Source: Betaproteobacteria bacterium (GTDB lineage: Bacteria > Pseudomonadota > Gammaproteobacteria > Burkholderiales > Rhodocyclaceae). From it: a stretch of DNA of 64,000 bases. Below the pieces are notes generated by a model. It saw nothing but the letters and a program-made list of their open reading frames with translations, searched no databases and was not told where the DNA came from. The DNA is taken from positions 635,883 to 699,882 of the forward strand of contig JAHRYN010000001.1 of the NCBI GenBank assembly GCA_020621405.1. Direction: 5' to 3'. The translations under genes and the position numbers were made by a program. Within the stretch, counting starts at the first letter, position 1, and each line of letters starts with the position of its first letter. Below, in pieces: positions 9,320-19,511 of the stretch.

Positions 9320-12304
9320 ATGACTTCCGTTTCAGCAACGCCGACCAGGCGTCTGCGCGTGCTGCTCATCGCGGTTCTTGTGTGGGCCAACATTCTGGTG
9401 CTCGCACTTTCCGGCTACTCGCTGTACCAGAGCCAGCAGGAATACCTGCATCAGGCACAGTCGCTGAGCCAGAACGTCGCCATGGCGCTCGACCAGAACA
9501 TATCGAACAGCATCGAAAAGGTGCATTTCGCACTGTGCGTCGTCGCCGATGAACTGGAACGGCAGCTTGCCGGAAAAGGCGTCAACAAGACGGCCATGGA
9601 GGCCTTCCTCAGAAAACAGGAGGAACGCCTGCCCGAAGTTGAGGCGTTCCGGGTCGCCAACAGGAACGGCGACGTCATCGTGGGCAAGGGCGTCAGCGAA
9701 ACGGTGCATGCCAGCTGGGCCGACCGCGAATACTTCATCCATCACCGCGACCACGCCGACCACAGCCTGCAGGTCGCGAAAGCGCGTGTCGGCCGGGTGT
9801 CCGGACAGGTCATGGTCGGTTTTTCGATACGCTACAACCATCCTGACGGCAGTTTCGCCGGCGTCATATCCGCACCGATCACGGTCGACCATTTCGCGCG
9901 GATTCTGGCCAGTTTCAACATCGGCCCGAACGGAAGCCTGATCCTGCGCGATGCCGACCTCGGGTTGATTGCCCGTCTGCCCGCCATTCCGGACCATCCG
10001 GCGGGACAGATCGGCAATGCGTCGGTATCACCGGAGCTGCGCAAGCTGGTCGAGTCCGGCGTTCAAACCGCCACCTTTCACGCGCCGGTCGCGGCCGACG
10101 GCACGGAGCGCATGCCCACCTTCCGACGCCTGTCCAGGGTGCCGATGATCGTCATCGCCTCCTCGTCCAGCGAGGACTATCTGGCGGGCTGGAAAAACGA
10201 TGTATTCGACGCAGCGGCGATGACATTGGGTTTCATGCTGCTGTCAGTGATACTGGGCAGCATCCTGCTGCGCCTGCTGTCGGAAGCCGAGGAGAACCAG
10301 CGCGCGCTGGCCGAACGGACGACCCAGCTGCAGAACCTGATCGAGGCATTGCCCGGTTCGGTCCAGTTCAAGGACCGGGACGGTCGCTGGCTGTTCGCGA
10401 ACGGCTTCTGCCGGCGCATGTTCGGTTTGAAGGAACCTGGCTGGGAGGGACTGACCGACAACGAGATCGCCATCCGCTACCCCGGTCAGCAGGACAGGCT
10501 GGACTTCTGCAGCGCCGGCGACGAAATCGCGTGGACATCCGGCGCGCCTTACCGGACGGAACAGACGGCGCGCGACGAGGATGGCACCACACTGTTCCTC
10601 GAAGTCATCAAGGTTCCGCTGTTCGATGATCAGAAACGGCGTCAGGGCATGATCACGGTGGGCAACGACATCACCGAACGCAAGCGCACCGAAGTCGAAC
10701 TCGACTCGCACCGGCGGCACCTCGAGGAACTGGTCGAACAGCGCACCGCGGCACTGATGGACACCGAGGCGCGGGCGAGCCTGATCGTCGAGTCCAGTGC
10801 CGACGGCCTGTTCGGCGTCGATGGTGAAGGAATCGTCACCTTCGTGAACCCGGCCGCGTGCCGGATGCTGGGTCATGAGGCCAAAGATCTGATCGGCTGC
10901 AACGGTCACGACCTGTTCCATCACAGCCGACCGGACGGCACGCCCTACCCGCAGGAAGACTGTCCCGGGCATGCCGCGATGGCATCGGGCACGGTGCTGC
11001 GCGTCGATGACGAGGTGTACTGGCACGCCGACGGCCACGCGGTGCCGGTCATGTATGCGGTTCACCCGATGATCAGGAACGGCGTGATCGACGGTGCCGT
11101 CATCAGCTTCGTCGACATGAGCGCACAGCGTGCGGCCGCGCAGGCGCGCGAACAGGCACTCGCCGCGGCCGAACATCTGGCGCGCGTCAGAAGCGAATTC
11201 CTGGCCAACATGAGCCATGAAATCCGCACGCCGCTCAACGGCGTGCTCGGCTTCGCGGAGATCGGACACCGGCACTACCAGAACAGCGAAAGGGCACGCG
11301 ACGCCTTCGCCAAGATACTGGTATCGGGGAAGACCCTGCTCGGCGTCGTCAAGGACATCCTGGATTTCTCGAAAGTCGAGTCCGGCGTATTCGCGGTCGA
11401 GCAGACCACGGTGGCCTTGCACGAAGTCATCGACAATGCGGTGACTCTGGTACGCGACCGGGCAGATGCAAAGGGCCTGCAACTGCGGGACGAACGTGCC
11501 GCAGACCTGCCAGCCGCCTGCGTGGGCGACCCGCTGCGGCTGGGTCAGGTGCTGCTGAACATACTGTCGAATGCAGTCAAATTCACCGAACGGGGCAGCG
11601 TCACGCTGGCTGTCAGCCTGCACCGCGGCATGCTGGCTTTCAGCGTTTCGGACACCGGTATCGGCATGACGGCGGCCCAGATCGGCGAACTGTTCAATCC
11701 CTTCCATCAGGCCGACGCGTCGGTCACGCGACGCTTCGGCGGCACCGGTCTCGGGCTGGCGATCTGCAAGCGGATACTGGAACGCATGAAGGGCGACATC
11801 GAGGTGCTCAGCCAGCCGGACGCCGGCACCACGGTCACGTTCCGCATCCCTTACGTGCCGGCTGGTCATACCGGGGCGACTCCCGCGCCATCGCCAGCCG
11901 ACCTTGCGCCGACCGGCAGCAAGCCGCTGGCCGGCATTTCGCTGCTGGTGGCGGAGGATGATCCGATCAACCGGGCGGTGATGGAGGAATTCCTGATCGA
12001 ATACGGCGCCCGCGTGGTGTTTGCCGAGAACGGCGAGGAGGCAGTGGACTGCGTCGTCCGGGATGGCCCGGATGCCTTCCACCTCGTGCTGATGGACATC
12101 CAGATGCCGAAGATGGACGGCTACCAGGCGACCCGGCTCATCCTCGAGCAGGTACCCGGTCTTCCTATCGTGGCGCAGACCGCACACGCGTTCGCCGAGG
12201 AACGTGAAAAATGCTTCGCCACCGGCATGGTCGGCCACCTGGCCAAGCCGGTGCATCCAAAGGAACTGGTGCGGGAAGTGCTTCGGCACGTGCAGCGCGG
12301 CTGA
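9320..12304 (+). CDS. Membrane hybrid sensor histidine kinase with Cache, PAS and receiver domains
   Basis: The 994-residue protein has an N-terminal transmembrane segment (residues about 12-35), a periplasmic Cache-like sensor (about 40-285), a second membrane segment (about 300-320, [18 protein letters not shown]), two PAS domains (about 335-460 and 490-610), a HisKA domain with phospho-acceptor His in [15 protein letters not shown] (about 634), an HATPase domain ([19 protein letters not shown]) and a C-terminal receiver domain (VAEDDPINR; phospho-Asp in [14 protein letters not shown]). The ligand is unknown. No output regulator is adjacent; the receiver probably relays phosphate to an unlinked phosphotransfer protein. 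A GTG two codons upstream (9314) is an alternative start. Confidence 0.93.
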   Translation: MTSVSATPTRRLRVLLIAVLVWANILVLALSGYSLYQSQQEYLHQAQSLSQNVAMALDQNISNSIEKVHFALCVVADELERQLAGKGVNKTAMEAFLRKQEERLPEVEAFRVANRNGDVIVGKGVSETVHASWADREYFIHHRDHADHSLQVAKARVGRVSGQVMVGFSIRYNHPDGSFAGVISAPITVDHFARILASFNIGPNGSLILRDADLGLIARLPAIPDHPAGQIGNASVSPELRKLVESGVQTATFHAPVAADGTERMPTFRRLSRVPMIVIASSSSEDYLAGWKNDVFDAAAMTLGFMLLSVILGSILLRLLSEAEENQRALAERTTQLQNLIEALPGSVQFKDRDGRWLFANGFCRRMFGLKEPGWEGLTDNEIAIRYPGQQDRLDFCSAGDEIAWTSGAPYRTEQTARDEDGTTLFLEVIKVPLFDDQKRRQGMITVGNDITERKRTEVELDSHRRHLEELVEQRTAALMDTEARASLIVESSADGLFGVDGEGIVTFVNPAACRMLGHEAKDLIGCNGHDLFHHSRPDGTPYPQEDCPGHAAMASGTVLRVDDEVYWHADGHAVPVMYAVHPMIRNGVIDGAVISFVDMSAQRAAAQAREQALAAAEHLARVRSEFLANMSHEIRTPLNGVLGFAEIGHRHYQNSERARDAFAKILVSGKTLLGVVKDILDFSKVESGVFAVEQTTVALHEVIDNAVTLVRDRADAKGLQLRDERAADLPAACVGDPLRLGQVLLNILSNAVKFTERGSVTLAVSLHRGMLAFSVSDTGIGMTAAQIGELFNPFHQADASVTRRFGGTGLGLAICKRILERMKGDIEVLSQPDAGTTVTFRIPYVPAGHTGATPAPSPADLAPTGSKPLAGISLLVAEDDPINRAVMEEFLIEYGARVVFAENGEEAVDCVVRDGPDAFHLVLMDIQMPKMDGYQATRLILEQVPGLPIVAQTAHAFAEEREKCFATGMVGHLAKPVHPKELVREVLRHVQRG

Positions 12305-12340
12305 AGCGCTGCCCGGCCGGAACATCCCCGGCGACCCGCT

Positions 12341-12727
12341 TCAACCCTTCCAGACCGCCCAGGCCAGTGCCAGCCAGCCGGCGATGAAGGCGACACCACC
12401 CAGCGGCGTCACCATGCCCAGCGCGCGGATGCCGGTCAGCGCCAGCACATAGAGACTGCCGCTGAACACCGCGATGCCCACCAGCATCAGCCAGCCGGCC
12501 AGCCGCAACGCAGCCGACCCGGGCCGATGCAGCGCCAGCACGCCGATCAGCGCCAGCGCCAGCACATGCCAGAACTGGTACTGCACCGCGGTCTGGTAGA
12601 TCGTCAGCATGTCGGGCGCAAGGCGCGCCTTCAGCGCATGCGCGCCGAAAGCACCCAGCATCACGGCCAGCGCGCCAGCCAGCGCAGCCAGCGTCAGGAA
12701 CAGCCGGGCGGTCGTCGCGTCCTTCAT
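12341..12727 (-). CDS. DUF423 family small membrane protein
   Basis: The 128-residue protein has four hydrophobic segments and the family hallmark around GAFGAHALK (about 25-33) followed by YQTAVQYQFWHVLALALIG. These features are typical of the DUF423/YgdD inner-membrane family, whose function is unknown. The start was placed at ATG 12727, which has AGGGAG a short distance upstream; an in-frame extension of 13 codons is possible. It is convergent with the upstream kinase gene, 36 bases apart. Confidence 0.9.
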   Translation of the reverse strand: MKDATTARLFLTLAALAGALAVMLGAFGAHALKARLAPDMLTIYQTAVQYQFWHVLALALIGVLALHRPGSAALRLAGWLMLVGIAVFSGSLYVLALTGIRALGMVTPLGGVAFIAGWLALAWAVWKG

Positions 12728-12912
12728 CGATACACTCCCTGGAATCCGCCTGTCTTCATGTCGCATCCTTCAGTTGCCGGTCCGACCCGCATGGCTGCTC
12801 CGGACTTCAGGGCGCGAATGATGCGCTCCGGCGCGCCGGACGCAAAGGCAGAATCTGACCTCCTGCCGCCGCAACGGTCAGCACCGGGGCAGCTTTGGTA
12901 AGCTGCGCGCCC

Positions 12913-13509
12913 ATGCCGAACACCATCGCCAGCGCAGTCCATAGCGAACTGCTGATCAAGAAGAGCCGTTTCATCGGCTGCGTCGAGCCGATGCGCGACC
13001 GGGCGTCGGCGCAGGCGCGGGTACATGAACTGTGGGCGCAGCACCCCGGTGCGACGCACGTGTGCTGGGCGCTGCTGGCCGGTGGCCAGTCGGCGGCGGT
13101 GGATGATGGCGAACCGAGCGGAACGGCCGGGCGTCCGATGCTCGAAGTGCTGCGCCATCAGGATCTGGAAGGCGTGCTGGCGACCGTGGTGCGCTACTAC
13201 GGCGGCATCAATCTGGGTGCGGGCGGCCTGGTCCGCGCCTACACCGACGCGGTAGCACAGGCTCTGCTCAAGGCCACCAAAGTGGTGCTGACCCGGCTGA
13301 GTACCTTGCGCTGCACCCTGCCCTACGCGCTCGAAGGCCTGATGCGCCGCGAAATCGACGCCTGCGGCGCCACGCTGATCGAAGTCAGCCACGGCTCGCT
13401 GGTCGACATGCGCTTCAGCCTGCCCGAACCGGATGCCGCGCGCTTCGTCGCCCGGCTGAACGATGCCGGACAGGGACGCATAGGCTGGATCGACGACCGC
13501 CCCGTCTGA
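12913..13509 (+). CDS. yigZ: YigZ/IMPACT family protein
   Basis: The 198-residue protein matches the UPF0029/IMPACT family: KKSRFIGCV near the N-terminus, the motif DDGEPSGTAGRPML (about 64-77) and YYGGINLGAGGLVRAY (about 95-110), then a C-terminal ferredoxin-like domain. Family members are related to eukaryotic IMPACT; the bacterial role is unclear, though some annotations suggest translation-associated or peptidase activity. The ATG was preferred over an upstream in-frame TTG at 12895. It is convergent with the gene at the end of the fhc operon. Confidence 0.92.
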   Translation: MPNTIASAVHSELLIKKSRFIGCVEPMRDRASAQARVHELWAQHPGATHVCWALLAGGQSAAVDDGEPSGTAGRPMLEVLRHQDLEGVLATVVRYYGGINLGAGGLVRAYTDAVAQALLKATKVVLTRLSTLRCTLPYALEGLMRREIDACGATLIEVSHGSLVDMRFSLPEPDAARFVARLNDAGQGRIGWIDDRPV

Positions 13510-13522
13510 GTCAGTACACCGG

Positions 13523-14560
13523 TCAGTTCGGCGCCGCCAGCGGCAGGTTCAGCAGCAGGTTCTGCGGCTTCATCCGGACCAGGCTCTCTTCGTCCATGGC
13601 CAGCGCCATCCAGACCGGTCGGGCGCTGCCATCGCGCCGCAGTTCGGCGCGCAGGTCGCGGGCATCGGCGAAATCGAGACGGAACAGCGCGACGATGCGC
13701 GCCAGGCGGTCGGGCGCCAGTTCGCCGCCCTGGTACAGCGTGTTGAGCAGGTCCATCGACTCCCGGTCAAGCCCGATATGCCAGGCCCAGTGCTCGTCGA
13801 CGATCTGCCGCTGCGGCGAGATGCTGACCGTACAGCCGTAGAAGTGGGCGATCCAGCGTTCCATCACGCGGCACAGCGCATCCAGCGCCGGCTGACCGAA
13901 GCTCAGCGGCAGCACCGCACGGCGACCGGCACGGGCATACAGGGCGGCCGCGTTGCTGGCATCGAGCACGTCGAGCGGTACGGCGCGCGGTGTCGCGCCG
14001 GCCTGCAGGATCAGGCGTCCGATATTGCCCAGGCCACCGGTTTCCACGTGGTCGCCCAGCACTTCGGCGTCGGCCAGCAGGACTCTGCCGGACTGCGGCG
14101 TGGCGCGCTGGTCGCGGAAGAACAGTTCGGCGGCGCGCCGCATCAGCGCGCCTTCGTTGCCGGTGCAGTCTTCCAGCAGGCCATGCAGGATGATCTGCGT
14201 CAGTTGCGGCACGAACAGCGGCGCCAGCCCGGACAAACCTTCGAGGAACAGTTCCACCCAGGCCGATTCGAGGTCAGGCGAGGCCAGCACGCGGTCGCGG
14301 AAGGCGATGAAGGCGAACCAGTTGTCGCGCGCGTCGGCATCGGCGATTGCCGCGATCTCGTCGTACCCGACGATGCGCGCCGGTTCGTCGTTCAGGCCCG
14401 CAACCAGCGCGCGCTCGGCGGCACAGCTGTCATCGACCAGCGCCAGTTCGGGCCGGGACAACCAGTCGCGCAGCAGCGCGTCGGTGACCACCATGCGGCC
14501 GGCCGCGTTGCGGTCGACCCGCGCGCGCGCCGAATCAGGCCACCATCCCGCCCCGGGCAT
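13523..14560 (-). CDS. Unknown protein at the 3' end of the fhc operon (possibly DUF6352)
   Basis: The 345-residue protein has no signal peptide or membrane segment. The N-terminal part mentions MVVTDALLRDWLSRPELALV, and the whole is helical and acidic. I believe it is the DUF6352 type seen near C1-transfer genes in betaproteobacterial methylotrophs, but cannot confirm that. Its ATG shares one base with the fhcC stop (TGATG), so it is the last gene of the fhcB-A-D-C operon and a role in formyl transfer, or in assembly of the Fhc complex, is a reasonable guess. An open extension upstream is only the antisense-like reading of fhcC. Confidence 0.7.
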   Translation of the reverse strand: MPGAGWWPDSARARVDRNAAGRMVVTDALLRDWLSRPELALVDDSCAAERALVAGLNDEPARIVGYDEIAAIADADARDNWFAFIAFRDRVLASPDLESAWVELFLEGLSGLAPLFVPQLTQIILHGLLEDCTGNEGALMRRAAELFFRDQRATPQSGRVLLADAEVLGDHVETGGLGNIGRLILQAGATPRAVPLDVLDASNAAALYARAGRRAVLPLSFGQPALDALCRVMERWIAHFYGCTVSISPQRQIVDEHWAWHIGLDRESMDLLNTLYQGGELAPDRLARIVALFRLDFADARDLRAELRRDGSARPVWMALAMDEESLVRMKPQNLLLNLPLAAPN

Positions 14561-15375
14561 CAGCCGCGGACGAGCAGTTCGCCCCGACCGGTGACGCCCA
14601 TGTCGCCCATGTACCGGCGTACCGTGCAGGCGCTGGCGTCGAGCCGGCCGAACACGCCCGGCAGGCCCTTCCAGCTGGCGTACAGCAGGCTGAGAAAACC
14701 GAGACGGTGCGCGCCGCAATCGACGAAGCCGGGCAGCATGCGCGCCGGCACGGCATCGACGATCAGCGTGCCGCGCTTCATGCCGTAGCCCGGATACGCC
14801 CCAAGGCTGCCGGCCACCGCGATGGTGCCAGCGATCATGCGCGTGCCGCAGTAGTCGCCAGCATTGCCGCTGACCAGTATCTGGCCGCGCCGCATGCGGT
14901 CGCCGAGCCGGTCGCCGGCATTGCCGCCGACCAGCAGCAGGCCACCGGCCATGCCCTTCATCTCGCCCGGAATCGCGCCGCCGGCCGATTCGCCGACATC
15001 GCCCGCGATCTCGATGCGGCCGCCCTTCATGCCGGTGGCGCAGAAGGCGCCGGCATTGCCGGTGACCGAAATCGTGCCGCCGAGCAGGCCCTGACCAACA
15101 TAGGCCCCGGCATCGCCCTCGACCGTCACGCGACCGGCTTTCATGCCGGCGCCGATGCGCTCCAGCTTGCTGCAGTCGCCGCGGAACACGAGGTCTGCCG
15201 TGTCGTCGCCCGACAGTTCGAACAACTCATCGACACGCAGCACGCGCTTGCCGACATGCAGCGAGATGGCCGCGATGTCGGCCAACGGCTGCCCGGCCAG
15301 CGCGGACGGATTCAGCATGCCGACATCGACGCGCTGCGCCGGCGCACTGCGCAGCGTGAACAGCAGTGCGCTCAT
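14560..15375 (-). CDS. fhcC: Formyltransferase/hydrolase complex subunit C
   Basis: The 271-residue protein is built of a right-handed beta-helix with repeated glycine motifs (GAGMKAGRVTVEGDAG, GMKGGRIEIAGDVGE, RMRRGQILVSGNAGDYCG), typical of formylmethanofuran dehydrogenase subunit C and the C-terminal domain of glutamate synthase. In methylotrophic bacteria FhcC is part of the Fhc complex, which hydrolyses formyl-methanofuran-type cofactor to formate. Its ATG overlaps the fhcD stop by four bases, and ACAGGATCTCC-type sequence complementary to a Shine-Dalgarno lies upstream of the start. Confidence 0.96.
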   Translation of the reverse strand: MSALLFTLRSAPAQRVDVGMLNPSALAGQPLADIAAISLHVGKRVLRVDELFELSGDDTADLVFRGDCSKLERIGAGMKAGRVTVEGDAGAYVGQGLLGGTISVTGNAGAFCATGMKGGRIEIAGDVGESAGGAIPGEMKGMAGGLLLVGGNAGDRLGDRMRRGQILVSGNAGDYCGTRMIAGTIAVAGSLGAYPGYGMKRGTLIVDAVPARMLPGFVDCGAHRLGFLSLLYASWKGLPGVFGRLDASACTVRRYMGDMGVTGRGELLVRG

Positions 15376-16268
15376 GACAGGATCTCCCGCAGGTGATAGT
15401 GGAACTGGCCGAGCTTGCCACCGTAGTTGCCGGCCGATATGCGGCGGATGCCGCCGGCCGCGCCGATGCGGCACACCGCGCGCATGCCGGTTTCCATCGC
15501 CAGGCGCACCGAGGCGTCGGTCAGGCCGTCGATCACGATTTCCAGCACCGCGCCGATGCGCTCATCGAGTTCCGACTTCGTGGCACCGCGCAGCGTCGGG
15601 CAGAAGGCGTCGTTGGTCGAGGCCGACAGCGCCTTGTATTTGGAACCCACCTTGGACCCGGAGCGCACGACGCCGCCCGGGAACGGCATGACGATCTCGC
15701 GCAGCTTGCGCATGTCGACGATGGCCGCCTCGCACGCTTCGAGCGCCTGCATCTGGGTGTCGGCCAGCACCAGGAAGTTGCCGCCGCCGACCGCCTTGAC
15801 CATGCGCGCCGTGTCCTGCACCAGGAATTCGCCGTCCATCACCGGAATGCGCCAGTAGCGCTTGCCGGCGATCTGCTTCGAGGTCTGGAAGCCGTCGCCG
15901 AAGTAGCGCAGCGTCTTGCCCATCGGCACCGGATCGCCTTCGTCCAGACCGGCGAAGATCGCGCTGGTCGGGCTGGTCAGCACGCACTGGCCGACGCGCC
16001 GCTCGATCTGCTTGATCAGTTCCTTGCTCGACACCGCGAACAGCAGCACCGACACGCCGGGGCGCCCGTCCGGCGTCTCGTCCGGCGACAGCATGCGTTC
16101 GATGCCGGCTTCGGCGCCGCAGGCGATGACCGAGGTCGCAAAACCGGTCAGCGCGACCGCCGAATGCATGGCCCAGGTTTCGTTGCAGGCGGTGATGAGC
16201 AGGCGGATGCCGCGCATGCCGAAGGCTTCGGCAAAGGTGTCGTCGATTGTTACGCCATTGATGATCAT
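15372..16268 (-). CDS. fhcD: Formylmethanofuran:H4MPT formyltransferase (Fhc subunit D)
   Basis: The 298-residue protein matches Ftr/FhcD: it begins MIINGVTIDDTFAEAFGM, contains RLLITA near residue 25 and the conserved PFPGGVVRSGSKVGSKY region in the second half. It moves the formyl group from N5-formyl-H4MPT to methanofuran or its bacterial analogue, inside the Fhc complex. The start was chosen at MIING, four bases after the fhcA stop; nine codons upstream in the same frame lie within fhcA. Gene order fhcB-A-D-C matches other methylotrophs. Confidence 0.97.
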   Translation of the reverse strand: MIINGVTIDDTFAEAFGMRGIRLLITACNETWAMHSAVALTGFATSVIACGAEAGIERMLSPDETPDGRPGVSVLLFAVSSKELIKQIERRVGQCVLTSPTSAIFAGLDEGDPVPMGKTLRYFGDGFQTSKQIAGKRYWRIPVMDGEFLVQDTARMVKAVGGGNFLVLADTQMQALEACEAAIVDMRKLREIVMPFPGGVVRSGSKVGSKYKALSASTNDAFCPTLRGATKSELDERIGAVLEIVIDGLTDASVRLAMETGMRAVCRIGAAGGIRRISAGNYGGKLGQFHYHLREILS

Positions 16269-16272
16269 CTGC

Positions 16273-17943
16273 TCAACCCCGCTTGCGACATGCATGGGCG
16301 ATCAGCTTCGAACCGCCGCCGCATTCGCACAGTTCGTCGTCGCCGATCTTGAAATTGCTCATGCGCACCGAGTGGAAACGTTCGAAATAGGGCCTGATCT
16401 TCTTCTCGATGCCGATGTCGAATTCCGGCTTCACGACATGGGTGTTGCCGCGCACCACCTTGACGATTCTGCCGTCGCGCACCACCAGTTCGCCGTCCTT
16501 GAACACCAGTTCCGGCTTTTCGAACATGCGTTCGCGGTCGGCATCCTCGCGATAGACCACGATGTCGGCCGCCGCCCCCGGCGCCAGATGGCCACGGTCG
16601 GCCAGGCCGATCAGCTTCGCCGGTGCGGCGCGCGTCATGATCGCGATCTCGTACAGCGAGTATTCGCGGTCGAGACTGCCCAGCGCGCTCATCGCACGCG
16701 CGTCCGGGTTGATCGTGTCGAGCATGGCGTTGCGGAAGCTGCGGTCGGTCAGCAGCTTGATCAGGTGCGGATAGGTCGTGAATGGCGCGCCGTTCGGGTG
16801 GTCAGTGGTCAGGAAGATGCGCCAAGGGTCATCGACCATCAGGAAGATTTCCAGGCCGATCGCCCACTGCAGCGCATTTACGAAGTTCTGGTCCTTGTAC
16901 CTGAAGGGAACCACGCCGCAGCCGGCGTCGCACTCGATGTCCATGATCACCGATTTCTTCGGCGAGCCGTGGTCGGCGTTGCGGTACTGCACCATGTTGT
17001 CGCCGGACGCGGTCACCGTCTGGCCGAACAGGATCTGGCCGACGTCGGCGGTGACGTTCTTCTGCCGGTTGATCGCCTCGGCGATGCGCGAGGCCGCGCT
17101 CGAGAACCTGCGCTCGCCCTCGGTACCGTAGCTGTGGAACTGGATGTGCGTCAGGTGGATCGGCAGGCCTTCGGCCGCGTCCATCGTGCCCAGCGTGGTG
17201 TCGACGTTGCCCGGCACGCCGAGGTTGCTGGCATGCACATGCAGCGGCTTGGGCACGCCCAGTTCGTGGACCGCGCGCGACAGCGCCTGGATGATGCGCC
17301 GCGGCGTCACACCGTAGTACGCATTCTGTTCGTCGAGGTCGAGCTTGCGCTGGTTGAACTTGAAGGCCGATATCGCGCCCGGGTTCACCACCTTGATGCC
17401 GACCGTCTGCGTCGCGTTCAGCGTCCACGCGACATAGTCGTTGATGGTCTGCTGGTCTTCGTTGGCCACCAGCATGCGCAGCAGCAGGTCGTCGCTGCCC
17501 AGCATGGCGTAGCCGCCGGTGTCGAGCATCGGCGTGTCGCCCATCTCCATGTGCGCCTGGCGCGCATTCATCGGCAGCAAGGCCGGTTCGAACGCCGCGG
17601 TGTAGCCCATCTCGGCGTAGCGGTAGCCGGCCGCCAGCGTGCCCGGCGCGGCATGGCCACAGCTCGAACGCGTCAGTTCGGTACGCTCGACCGGGTCGCC
17701 GCGATGGTCCTCCGGCAGCATTTCGCGCGCGATGTTCACCTTGCCACCGCCGATGTGGCTGTGCATGTCGATGGCGCCGGACATGACGATGCGGCCGGCG
17801 ATGTTGTATTCGGCGCTCACCTTTTCGTGCACGTCGGGGGCGGCGACGATGCGGCCGTCGCGCACATAGATATCGCGTACCTGGTCGTTGACGCCGTTGG
17901 CCGGATCGATCACGCGCCCGCCGGTCAGTTTGATCACGCTCAC
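16273..17943 (-). CDS. fhcA: Formyltransferase/hydrolase complex subunit A
   Basis: The 556-residue protein is an amidohydrolase-superfamily member similar to archaeal FwdA/FmdA. The metal-binding HxH is in DMHSHIGGGKVN (about residues 58-69), followed by conserved blocks such as KPLHVHASNLG and LTTDHPNGAPFTTYP. FhcA carries the dinuclear zinc site that hydrolyses formyl-methanofuran to formate. The GTG start overlaps the fhcB stop (GTGA). The open frame continues about 87 codons upstream as an arginine-rich shadow of fhcB, and was left out. Confidence 0.97.
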   Translation of the reverse strand: MSVIKLTGGRVIDPANGVNDQVRDIYVRDGRIVAAPDVHEKVSAEYNIAGRIVMSGAIDMHSHIGGGKVNIAREMLPEDHRGDPVERTELTRSSCGHAAPGTLAAGYRYAEMGYTAAFEPALLPMNARQAHMEMGDTPMLDTGGYAMLGSDDLLLRMLVANEDQQTINDYVAWTLNATQTVGIKVVNPGAISAFKFNQRKLDLDEQNAYYGVTPRRIIQALSRAVHELGVPKPLHVHASNLGVPGNVDTTLGTMDAAEGLPIHLTHIQFHSYGTEGERRFSSAASRIAEAINRQKNVTADVGQILFGQTVTASGDNMVQYRNADHGSPKKSVIMDIECDAGCGVVPFRYKDQNFVNALQWAIGLEIFLMVDDPWRIFLTTDHPNGAPFTTYPHLIKLLTDRSFRNAMLDTINPDARAMSALGSLDREYSLYEIAIMTRAAPAKLIGLADRGHLAPGAAADIVVYREDADRERMFEKPELVFKDGELVVRDGRIVKVVRGNTHVVKPEFDIGIEKKIRPYFERFHSVRMSNFKIGDDELCECGGGSKLIAHACRKRG

Positions 17944-19238
17944 GCCTTCACCTCCCCGAGCCGGGCCGCAATCATCGCGGCGACCTGTCCTGCCGCCGGC
18001 AGCGACGACGCGCGCAGCGCGCGCAACGGCAGCGTCACCACCTTGTCGGTGCGCACGAAATGACCGCTGTGATGCATGCCCGGCGTCGCCACCGGGATGA
18101 ATACCCGTGGCTCGGCATCGAGTTGCTGCGATGGCGGCGCGATCACCACGGTCGGCACGCCACAGGCAGGCGGCGCGACGCGGTCGTTCAGGCTGCTGAT
18201 CCACACCAGCGCATCGGCTTCGCCGGTCGCCAGCAGACGGTCGATGCCGTTGTGCACCGGATCGAACTGCGGCGTACCGCTGGCGTAGCTGGTGCGCATC
18301 GGAAACCCGGTCTGCCAGATATGCACCGCGCCCATCGACAGGTCGCCGTCGTTGCCGGCCAGCGGCAGGCTGTTGCAGCGTGTCGTCGTGTTGAGCTTGC
18401 GCACGATGCCGACGATGGCGCTGACGTTCAGATCGACCTGCGACAGCTCGAACGCCGGCGCGGCCCAGACGATCACGCTGTATTTCGCGGCGCGCAGTGC
18501 CTCAGCCAGTTCCTGCCAGCGGGCCAGCGCGATGCCCAGCGGCGCCTCGCCGGCCACCGGCTGCCGTGCCAGCAGCGCATTGAGCAGCGACAGCGCTTCC
18601 GGCATGCGGTTGAGGTCGAACTCGAACACGTCGGGGGCACGTCCGTCCGGCGAGTGGCCGGGCGCGGTATCCAGCCCGGCACCGAGATAGACGATGCGCC
18701 GGCTCGCCGGCTGCAGGTCGAACATCGTTTCCTGCACCCACACGCAGCGCTCGAAGAAGCGCGGCTGTGCGCTCACCGCGTCGGTGCCGACCAGCACGAT
18801 CAGGTCGGCGCGGTTTTTCACTTCGGCCAGCGTGGTGTTGATGCCGCCGCCGTCCTGCACCACCCGACTGGCACGCCAGCCGAACTCGTTGTTCATGTGA
18901 TCGATGACACCACCGGCCGCGTCGGCCAGTTCCATCGCGCCGCGCGCTCCGCCGACGTCGAGCGCCATGCCGCCGAACACCGGCTGCGCCGACGCCGCCA
19001 GTATGCGTGCCGCCTCGGCGCAGGCCTCGTCCAGCGAGGCCTGGCGTCCATCGATGCGCGGAGTGGCGGCGGGCGAAATCACACCGAGCCGCGCAAATCC
19101 CTGGCGCGCCCGCTCGCAGCCGTTGGCCACCACCGCCAGCGCCGCACCCGCGGTGTCCACGCCCAGATCGTCGCAGGCGTGGCCGCACAGCGGACAGGCC
19201 ACCTCGGCAACGACGGTCGGAGTCGCTTCATTCGTCAT
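17940..19238 (-). CDS. fhcB: Formyltransferase/hydrolase complex subunit B
   Basis: The 432-residue protein resembles subunit B of formylmethanofuran dehydrogenase (a molybdopterin oxidoreductase fold). It keeps an N-terminal C15-x2-C18-x3-C22 motif (CPLCGHAC) and the block LAEVKNRADLIVLVGTD. The region where archaeal FwdB carries the Mo/W-ligating Cys reads SRVVQDGGG instead, consistent with the known non-redox role of FhcB in bacteria. It is the first gene of the fhc operon, divergent from the beta-RFAP synthase gene across a 273-base gap that should hold both promoters. Confidence 0.95.
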   Translation of the reverse strand: MTNEATPTVVAEVACPLCGHACDDLGVDTAGAALAVVANGCERARQGFARLGVISPAATPRIDGRQASLDEACAEAARILAASAQPVFGGMALDVGGARGAMELADAAGGVIDHMNNEFGWRASRVVQDGGGINTTLAEVKNRADLIVLVGTDAVSAQPRFFERCVWVQETMFDLQPASRRIVYLGAGLDTAPGHSPDGRAPDVFEFDLNRMPEALSLLNALLARQPVAGEAPLGIALARWQELAEALRAAKYSVIVWAAPAFELSQVDLNVSAIVGIVRKLNTTTRCNSLPLAGNDGDLSMGAVHIWQTGFPMRTSYASGTPQFDPVHNGIDRLLATGEADALVWISSLNDRVAPPACGVPTVVIAPPSQQLDAEPRVFIPVATPGMHHSGHFVRTDKVVTLPLRALRASSLPAAGQVAAMIAARLGEVKA

Positions 19239-19511
19239 GAGTCATCCGTTTCATCAGGTTCGTCGAACACACAGTGCGCCACGATACAACAAGCGAAAAA
19301 TCCGATGCGGCTGCGCTTTGCGCGGTGCACCGCAACATCCGGAGCGGCACACAGACGTGAGGTCAATCTGTTTCACAAGCGACACAGCGCGATCCGTAAA
19401 CGACCGGCCGCCGACCGCAATCAACGCCCGGAAGCGGCCACCCGGGCGGAAATTCCGGCGGCCTGCGCAAATTGGGGATAATCCGCCGCTTTCCCGGATA
19501 ACGCCCACAGG
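19239..19511. promoter_or_regulatory. Divergent intergenic region between the two C1 operons
   Basis: These 273 bases separate the starts of fhcB (minus) and the beta-RFAP synthase gene (plus), so both operon promoters should lie here. The part near 19270-19310 is more AT-rich than its surroundings, and a direct repeat containing GGATAA occurs at about 19475-19500. I could not assign defined -35/-10 boxes or a regulator site. Confidence 0.5.

Noticed and set aside
10244-12325. A 693-codon minus-strand frame opposite the first hybrid kinase
   Set aside because: The kinase on the plus strand has complete domains; the antisense product has no recognisable fold.
15393-18063. Long plus-strand frames antisense to fhcD and fhcA
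   Set aside because: These are third-position GC shadows of the real fhc genes; their His/Arg/Asp-rich translations match no protein type.
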